Shown here one piece after another: positions 59,535-64,000 of a stretch of 64,000 nucleotides of DNA. Position 1 is the first letter of the stretch. Each line of letters opens with the position of its first letter. Under the pieces are notes generated by a model. It had not been told where the DNA came from. It ran no database searches and saw nothing but the letters and a program-made list of their open reading frames with translations. Made by a program: the position numbers and the translations under genes. Source of the DNA: Leptospira fletcheri (lineage in GTDB: Bacteria > Spirochaetota > Leptospiria > Leptospirales > Leptospiraceae); the NCBI RefSeq assembly GCF_004769195.1, contig NZ_RQET01000013.1, positions 62,001-126,000 on the forward strand. The letters run 5' to 3'.

Positions 59535-61013
59535 CTAAACGAACAAATCCCTGAACTGACGATGCTCGATGATCTTGGACATATCCAACGGGATCGTCAT
59601 CCCTTTCGGATGAAAGGAAGACGGATACTCCGTGCTTACGAACCTTACGAATCTCGTCATGGGATACATCCCGTCGTGGGAAGCTCCTAACCGATAAATT
59701 CCGCTCGAACCGGCTTCCACGATCCTCGATATTCCGTACCTTCCGATCTCGTCCCTTTCGTTATCCAAAATTCCCGAAGGATAAACGGCGATCGTCTGTA
59801 TGGAGGAATCGATCATAGGAAGCAATTGATCCGGAGAAGCGATCTTATAGACGAAGGCGGTTCTACAGCCGGGGTGACGAAGGTTATTCCGAGGCTCGGA
59901 AACGATCACCTGCCAAGAGTCGGAATTTCCGAATGAAACCGTCGCCCCTAGAAATTCATGGTGAACTCTTGCGAGAACGGCCCCCGCTCTCTGATCTATG
60001 CTTCTCTCCGGAGGGGAAAGAACCCGGTCGTAACGTTCCAACTCCTTCGACAAGGCATTAGCGAACGAGAGATGGTCACCGAGCACGAAAATGTTCTGCG
60101 TGGAAAAGCAGGCTTGCTGGTCGTACATCGATATGTCGTGGGCGACCAAGCGGGCGGCGGTTCCTAAATCGATACCGTCCGTTTTCACAACGCAAAAGCT
60201 CTGCTTGGGACCGAAAGAAACGACCTCTATACCCGGAGGGGTATTGTTATGCGCCCAAGCCAACGCTTCCCTTCCGCCCCAAACGCAGACCGTATCCGCT
60301 TTTTGAAGGATCGAAGCGCCGAAGGGAGAGTTAGAAGGCCAATAGACGGTTTGAAAGGACTTACTCACAGGATGGTTCGGATCCAAATCCAGAAAACTCA
60401 ATCCGAGCTGGGTGGCAGTAATCGGATCTCCGGAGGCGGTCTTTGCGAGAGTTCGATTTTTCGTTAGGATCGATCTCAAAATCGAAAGAACTCCCGCAAT
60501 TGGAGCGTTCCCCGCAAGAATGTGAACGACCAATCCTTTCGGAAAAGCTCTCACTTCGCAGTCTTCTTTTCGGATCCAGGAATCGAGTACGAACCGATCC
60601 CCCAATTCGATCTGAAGCGTGTCCCAAAGACGGGCACTACCTCGCAAAGTCGCGGCGATCAAATCCGCCTCCGCCACCGCCATCTGTTCCGAATAGCCCG
60701 AGAACTCACGGATCTGGCGGATGAAGATCCTTCTACGGACGTACTCGTCGTTTTCCCACATCCGGCCCACCCGATGCAAAAAACCGATGATCTCCTGAGT
60801 CGGAGTTCTTTCCAGCTCCCCCTTGGAGGAGTCGAAATTTGTTTCGAACTGCATCCTGCTCGGAAATACGACCGTTCCACCAGGCACTTCGACGCGAAGT
60901 TCGGAGTCTTCCGTCGGCTTGACCGCTTTCCCGTTCAGGATAAAGGGAAGGGAAAGTTTCTTTCCTGTAATCGCCTTTTCCGAGGAGATTTCTTCTATCA
61001 CTTGGGAACTCAT
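59535..61013 (-). CDS. LuxC-like acyl reductase
   Basis: 492 residues from ATG 61013, overlapping the previous gene by four bases. LuxC reduces the acyl group held by LuxE to an aldehyde with NADPH. The catalytic Cys is Cys302 in YDQQACFSTQ. The Rossmann-like loop HILAGNAPIAGV (about 164-175) and VWGGREALAW follow the family order. The open frame reaches 61124 upstream, but ATG 61013 sits in the ATGA junction. It lies 29 bases before the LuxA-like gene. Together with LuxE and LuxD homologues it should make a fatty acid reductase complex. Confidence 0.9.
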   Translation of the reverse strand: MSSQVIEEISSEKAITGKKLSLPFILNGKAVKPTEDSELRVEVPGGTVVFPSRMQFETNFDSSKGELERTPTQEIIGFLHRVGRMWENDEYVRRRIFIRQIREFSGYSEQMAVAEADLIAATLRGSARLWDTLQIELGDRFVLDSWIRKEDCEVRAFPKGLVVHILAGNAPIAGVLSILRSILTKNRTLAKTASGDPITATQLGLSFLDLDPNHPVSKSFQTVYWPSNSPFGASILQKADTVCVWGGREALAWAHNNTPPGIEVVSFGPKQSFCVVKTDGIDLGTAARLVAHDISMYDQQACFSTQNIFVLGDHLSFANALSKELERYDRVLSPPERSIDQRAGAVLARVHHEFLGATVSFGNSDSWQVIVSEPRNNLRHPGCRTAFVYKIASPDQLLPMIDSSIQTIAVYPSGILDNERDEIGRYGISRIVEAGSSGIYRLGASHDGMYPMTRFVRFVSTEYPSSFHPKGMTIPLDMSKIIEHRQFRDLFV

Positions 61014-63127
61014 ACTTTCCGTTTTAAGAGCCATCCGAGCTCTATATTTGTGGAATCTATGGACTGATCCGTCGTTAGCTTCGCTTCGATTTCGAATCCA
61101 CACTTCTCGAAGAGGCGATCCCAATACGTTTCGCTTTCCAGTTTCTGGCTGGTAAAAGGGTGCACCAGAAAGTACGCGTTATAATATCCCTCTGCCAGTT
61201 TGTGGTTCATGGTGGAAGGCTCGTCGATGCGATAATCGATATCGATGATGATCAGCCTTTGGTCCGGTCCTCCGTTCATCGCGGATTGGAGCATTTCCAT
61301 CACGCGTTCCTCTCCCGATTGTCCTAGGACTTCATGGATTACGAAACAGAGAAGGATCACGTCCGGAGGAGTTTCCATTTTCTTGATATACTCGATCGCG
61401 TCCGCCTGCACGATCTGGATCTTTTCGGCCATGCCGGATTCGGAGACGTGCTTTTCCGCCGCTATGCACCCGCCCAGGTCCGGCTCTATCCCGATCGCCT
61501 TGGCATCCGGATACTTCTTGCAAATCTCCGTGAGATAAGAACCGCTTCCGCATCCCAGATCTATGACGAGCTCGGGCTTCTTTTTCAGGGTCGCCAAAAG
61601 TCGCATTACGATCGGAATGGAATCGTGCATACTGATCCCGCAGCTCCCGATTCCCACCAATTCGGCGTTACGCGGAGCGGGAGGGCTTCCTTTAGGAAGC
61701 GCATCGTCGATGGAAAGGAAAGTCTGCGCGTATCCCCCGACCATCATCTCGTACCAGGAACGAAACATGGACCACTTATGTGCCTTGGGAGTGAGCCTGA
61801 TTTTTGCTTCCAAACCCTCGATAAAACCTTCGTTCCTCAGGAATCGAAGCAAGCCTTCCAGTCGATCCCGTTCGAAACCGAGTTCGGAAGCGAGTGCGTC
61901 CAGATCGAATTTCTTTTCGGGGGAATTTGCCAGCAGATCGAAAATCCCGCAGAAAAAGAAATGCTGCAAGCACGCCGCCAGGGCCAATCCGCGTATCGGT
62001 TGGACGGCTTCGATCAGATCGATTTCTCTAGCAACGGCGTTTTTCTTTTCTATCTTTTGCGGAAGCGTTTGCATCAATCTCAGCCCCACATCCAAGGACT
62101 CGGCGGATTGCCGGAGATCCCGTTTTACGTTCACTCTTTTTAGCCATCTATCCTGGCCGTCGAATCTCGGGACAAAGGACCTTCTCCCGTGAACGACTTG
62201 AAGATTATCGATGATGCAAAGATCTCCCTCGTGTAGAACCAAATCGGAGATATGCGAATTGATGTTTTCGATAACCGTAGCCAATGCATGAGCCGCTTCA
62301 TCGTCTCCGGGCATGGCTTCCATATAATCCGGATCGATCCGGAGATACGGTTTCTTCGGATTTCCGAAAAGAAGCGAGACGGGTTTCGGATTCCTGGACA
62401 TCTCTTCTATTTTTTTGAAAGCCCCGGCCTCAAGAGAATTGTGTTTGGCCGTATGGGATTGGTCGGGTCGGATCACGAACCTTTCCTGCCATAAGATCTT
62501 TTCGATCTCGGGCGGCAGATCCAGATCAGTTACTGAACAGAGCATGGTGGCGACTTTGTCCACATTCCTAAGGCAAAGCAGTGCAAGATAGTCCGCTCTT
62601 TCCTCGTGAAACGCGTCTTCCGTATGCCAGCTCAGTTGGGTCAAACTGCTCCAACCTACCTGCTCGTTTTCCAGGCCTTTCATCGGAAGGACGTCATGGA
62701 CGAATCTACCATCCTGCTGAGTAGTCCAACCGAAAACGTCTCCCAGCAAGGAAGCGACCAAGGCCAGGAAGATCTCCGCCTTGTGGGTCGAGGAAGGATG
62801 AGTAACGTCCTTCCAATCCCGCGGAGTCGGTACGGATGTTTTTCCGATAATTTTGAGGGCACGGATCACGAACGCCGCCGGTTTCTCCCTCAGTCGAACT
62901 TCGTGAACGTAATTGCGAAGCGAATGCGGCAACTCCTGAGCGAGCAAAGGCGCCGCTTTCAGAAATTCCAGGGATTGGGCGTTCGGATACTTTTTCGCCA
63001 CTTTTTCGATCAAAGCCACGGCTTGTTCCACTTCCGAGTCCCCCAATTCGGGGGCGTAGGAAATCGAATTATGCCGGGGAGTGATTTCGATGAAATTCAT
63101 CGATTCCTTTTCTAACGTATTGTCCAT
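61010..63127 (-). CDS. 2-oxoglutarate/Fe(II) oxygenase fused to SAM methyltransferase
   Basis: 705 residues. Residues 1-345 are a clavaminate-synthase-like (VioC/AsnO type) oxygenase: LSWHTEDAFHEERADYLALLCLRN gives His168 and Glu170, VVHGRRSFVPRFDGQDRW gives His313 and the 2-oxoglutarate Arg327. That family mostly hydroxylates amino acids at the beta carbon, free or on a PCP. Residues 365-705 hold a helical dimerisation-like part and a class I methyltransferase with motif VIDLGCGSGS at 521-530. The fusion suggests hydroxylation followed by methylation. GAGG lies seven bases before ATG 63127. It precedes the luxC-like gene with a four-base overlap. Confidence 0.88.
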   Translation of the reverse strand: MDNTLEKESMNFIEITPRHNSISYAPELGDSEVEQAVALIEKVAKKYPNAQSLEFLKAAPLLAQELPHSLRNYVHEVRLREKPAAFVIRALKIIGKTSVPTPRDWKDVTHPSSTHKAEIFLALVASLLGDVFGWTTQQDGRFVHDVLPMKGLENEQVGWSSLTQLSWHTEDAFHEERADYLALLCLRNVDKVATMLCSVTDLDLPPEIEKILWQERFVIRPDQSHTAKHNSLEAGAFKKIEEMSRNPKPVSLLFGNPKKPYLRIDPDYMEAMPGDDEAAHALATVIENINSHISDLVLHEGDLCIIDNLQVVHGRRSFVPRFDGQDRWLKRVNVKRDLRQSAESLDVGLRLMQTLPQKIEKKNAVAREIDLIEAVQPIRGLALAACLQHFFFCGIFDLLANSPEKKFDLDALASELGFERDRLEGLLRFLRNEGFIEGLEAKIRLTPKAHKWSMFRSWYEMMVGGYAQTFLSIDDALPKGSPPAPRNAELVGIGSCGISMHDSIPIVMRLLATLKKKPELVIDLGCGSGSYLTEICKKYPDAKAIGIEPDLGGCIAAEKHVSESGMAEKIQIVQADAIEYIKKMETPPDVILLCFVIHEVLGQSGEERVMEMLQSAMNGGPDQRLIIIDIDYRIDEPSTMNHKLAEGYYNAYFLVHPFTSQKLESETYWDRLFEKCGFEIEAKLTTDQSIDSTNIELGWLLKRKV

Positions 63128-63151
63128 AAATCATCCTCAAACTCATTTCAA

Positions 63152-63177
63152 GGACCGCGTCTTTTCGAAGTCGGTCC
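63152..63177. other. inverted repeat in the PCP-oxygenase gap
   Basis: Arms GGACCG/CGGTCC with a 14-base centre lie between the carrier-protein and oxygenase genes, the only gap over 30 bases in this gene run. It could be an mRNA hairpin that changes expression of the downstream genes. Confidence 0.3.
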
Positions 63178-63205
63178 GGATTTTAAATCTCTAAAAAACC
63201 TTCTA

Positions 63206-63514
63206 TTAATTATCTCCGAACCGGCCTTTGCCTGTCGGATCTTCCTGCGATCTTTTGGACATTAGGACGAAGTTCGAAATTTCCGACACGGATCCGAAAT
63301 TATCCTCCCGCAAGTCCGATATATCTATATAAATATTATATTTCTCTTGTATAATCAGAATTAAATTCACGAAAGATATCGAATCCAAATATCCCTGTTG
63401 GACCAGACGAACATCCTGCGGCACCAAAACCTCTCTTCCGTTTCCCTCTCGGATTACCCGACTTACAAGTTCTCCTATCTCCTGCCTTAAATCCATTAAG
63501 CTCGTTTCGTTCAT
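63206..63514 (-). CDS. stand-alone peptidyl/acyl carrier protein
   Basis: 102 residues. A single carrier domain with the phosphopantetheine site in GYLDSISFV, Ser45. The following helix is FVNLILIIQEKYNIYID. The C-terminal 20 residues are charged and probably loose. Carrier proteins hold an amino acid or acyl group as a thioester. Its ATG overlaps the adenylation gene by four bases, so the enzyme that loads it is most likely that one. Confidence 0.9.
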   Translation of the reverse strand: MNETSLMDLRQEIGELVSRVIREGNGREVLVPQDVRLVQQGYLDSISFVNLILIIQEKYNIYIDISDLREDNFGSVSEISNFVLMSKRSQEDPTGKGRFGDN

Positions 63515-64000
63515 CCATTCACCTCTAGATAGATTCTTTCGCGGTCCGGTTTTCCCGCGCTCGTTCTGGGAAGATTTTCGTACATTACGAATTTCTTCGG
63601 AATTTTGTATGAAGACATCTCCGACCTACACAAACGATCGAACTCGGCGGAATCGGGCAATAGGCTCCCAGGAATCGGTTCGATACAGGCCACGATCGAT
63701 TGACCGCTCTGATCGTCCTCGACTCCTACTACGACCGCTTCTTGAACTCCGGGAATGGATTTCAGGATCAACTCGATCTCCAAGGAACTGACCCGATAGC
63801 CGTTAACTTTCAAAAAGGAATTCTTTCTACCGAGAATCCTCAGATTTCCGTTCGCATCTAGAAATCCGGTGTCGCCTGTATGCAAAAATCCTCGGTCGTC
63901 CGTAATGGCGAAACATTCTCCCGAATCCGAGAGTTGCCCCATTGCGACGCAGCCGGACCGGACAACAATTTCCGTCTCTTTTTGTCCTCTCAGATCGGAG
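63511..64000 (-). CDS. adenylation (AMP-binding) enzyme, 3' part only
   Basis: Partial: only the last 162 codons lie inside the window; the gene continues past the right edge. The ANL fold's C-terminal domain is clear: HTGDTGFLDANGNLRILGRK with the hinge, KVNGYRVSSLEIE, and the terminal Lys in SAGKPDR. It activates a carboxylic acid, probably an amino acid, as its AMP ester. The specificity-determining residues lie outside the window. The overlap with the carrier gene suggests it loads that protein. An ATG at 63942 is within the domain and is not the start. Confidence 0.85.
   Translation of the reverse strand, partial: SDLRGQKETEIVVRSGCVAMGQLSDSGECFAITDDRGFLHTGDTGFLDANGNLRILGRKNSFLKVNGYRVSSLEIELILKSIPGVQEAVVVGVEDDQSGQSIVACIEPIPGSLLPDSAEFDRLCRSEMSSYKIPKKFVMYENLPRTSAGKPDRERIYLEVNG

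Noticed and set aside
51837..64000. Calling the strain bioluminescent
   Set aside because: No luxB, no Cys106 in the LuxA-like protein, and no known light-emitting Leptospira; aldehyde oxidation is the safer reading.

Overview
The window reads as spirochaete chromosome, most likely Leptospira. The LexA and the many lipoproteins, small unknown membrane proteins and cell-wall genes fit that genus, and the LexA agrees closely with the Leptospira LexA I remember. Base composition looks moderate (clearly not as AT-rich as L. interrogans), so I do not name a species. Genes are dense, with many 1-11 base overlaps of the ATGA or TGATG kind. I saw no rRNA, tRNA, transposase, phage gene or CRISPR array, and no stretch over 300 bases lacks a gene.

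Layout. 0.2-4.2 kb: ankyrin protein, amidase, flavin reductase, lipoprotein. 4.5-10.1 kb: purL, a leucine-rich-repeat lipoprotein and ileS. 10.2-17.3 kb: lipoprotein, STAS protein, a 606-residue unknown, a nitrilase-fold protein that seems to have lost its active site, a polytopic membrane protein, and a DUF485/ActP-type carboxylate symporter pair. 17.3-22.3 kb (minus): oxidoreductase, ABC1 kinase, lspA, cyclic-nucleotide-binding protein and AI-2E-family transporter, tightly packed. 22.3-33.0 kb: murF-purE-purK on plus meet a rearranged division/cell-wall cluster on minus (rsmH, ftsL-like, murE, mraY, ftsW, murG, murC). 33.2-38.5 kb: two tandem chemoreceptors, cheR and a STAS protein. 38.6-51.8 kb: mqnA, hisE, a thioredoxin-TPR protein, ugd with an O-polysaccharide-type ABC exporter, radC, two probable envelope proteins, pssA, tsaD, ctpA and lexA.

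51.8-64.0 kb (minus, running off the right edge) is the part to look at. A single tightly spaced gene set, in transcription order, encodes an adenylation enzyme (3' part only), a stand-alone carrier protein, a 2-oxoglutarate oxygenase fused to a methyltransferase, then homologues of LuxC, LuxA, LuxE and LuxD, a threonine-dehydratase-like PLP enzyme, an ATP-grasp ligase, a stand-alone condensation domain and a D-2-hydroxyacid dehydrogenase. The lux-type proteins keep their key residues (LuxA-like His44/His45, LuxC-like Cys302, LuxD-like Ser108/Asp206/His236, LuxE-like Cys383). There is no luxB. I infer a biosynthetic pathway that builds an amino-acid-derived product on a dissociated NRPS, and in which a fatty acyl or related carboxyl group is reduced to an aldehyde and oxidised by a LuxA-type flavin monooxygenase. 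Product and light emission are unknown.

All family assignments are by eye and from memory of the families; no alignment or database search was run.
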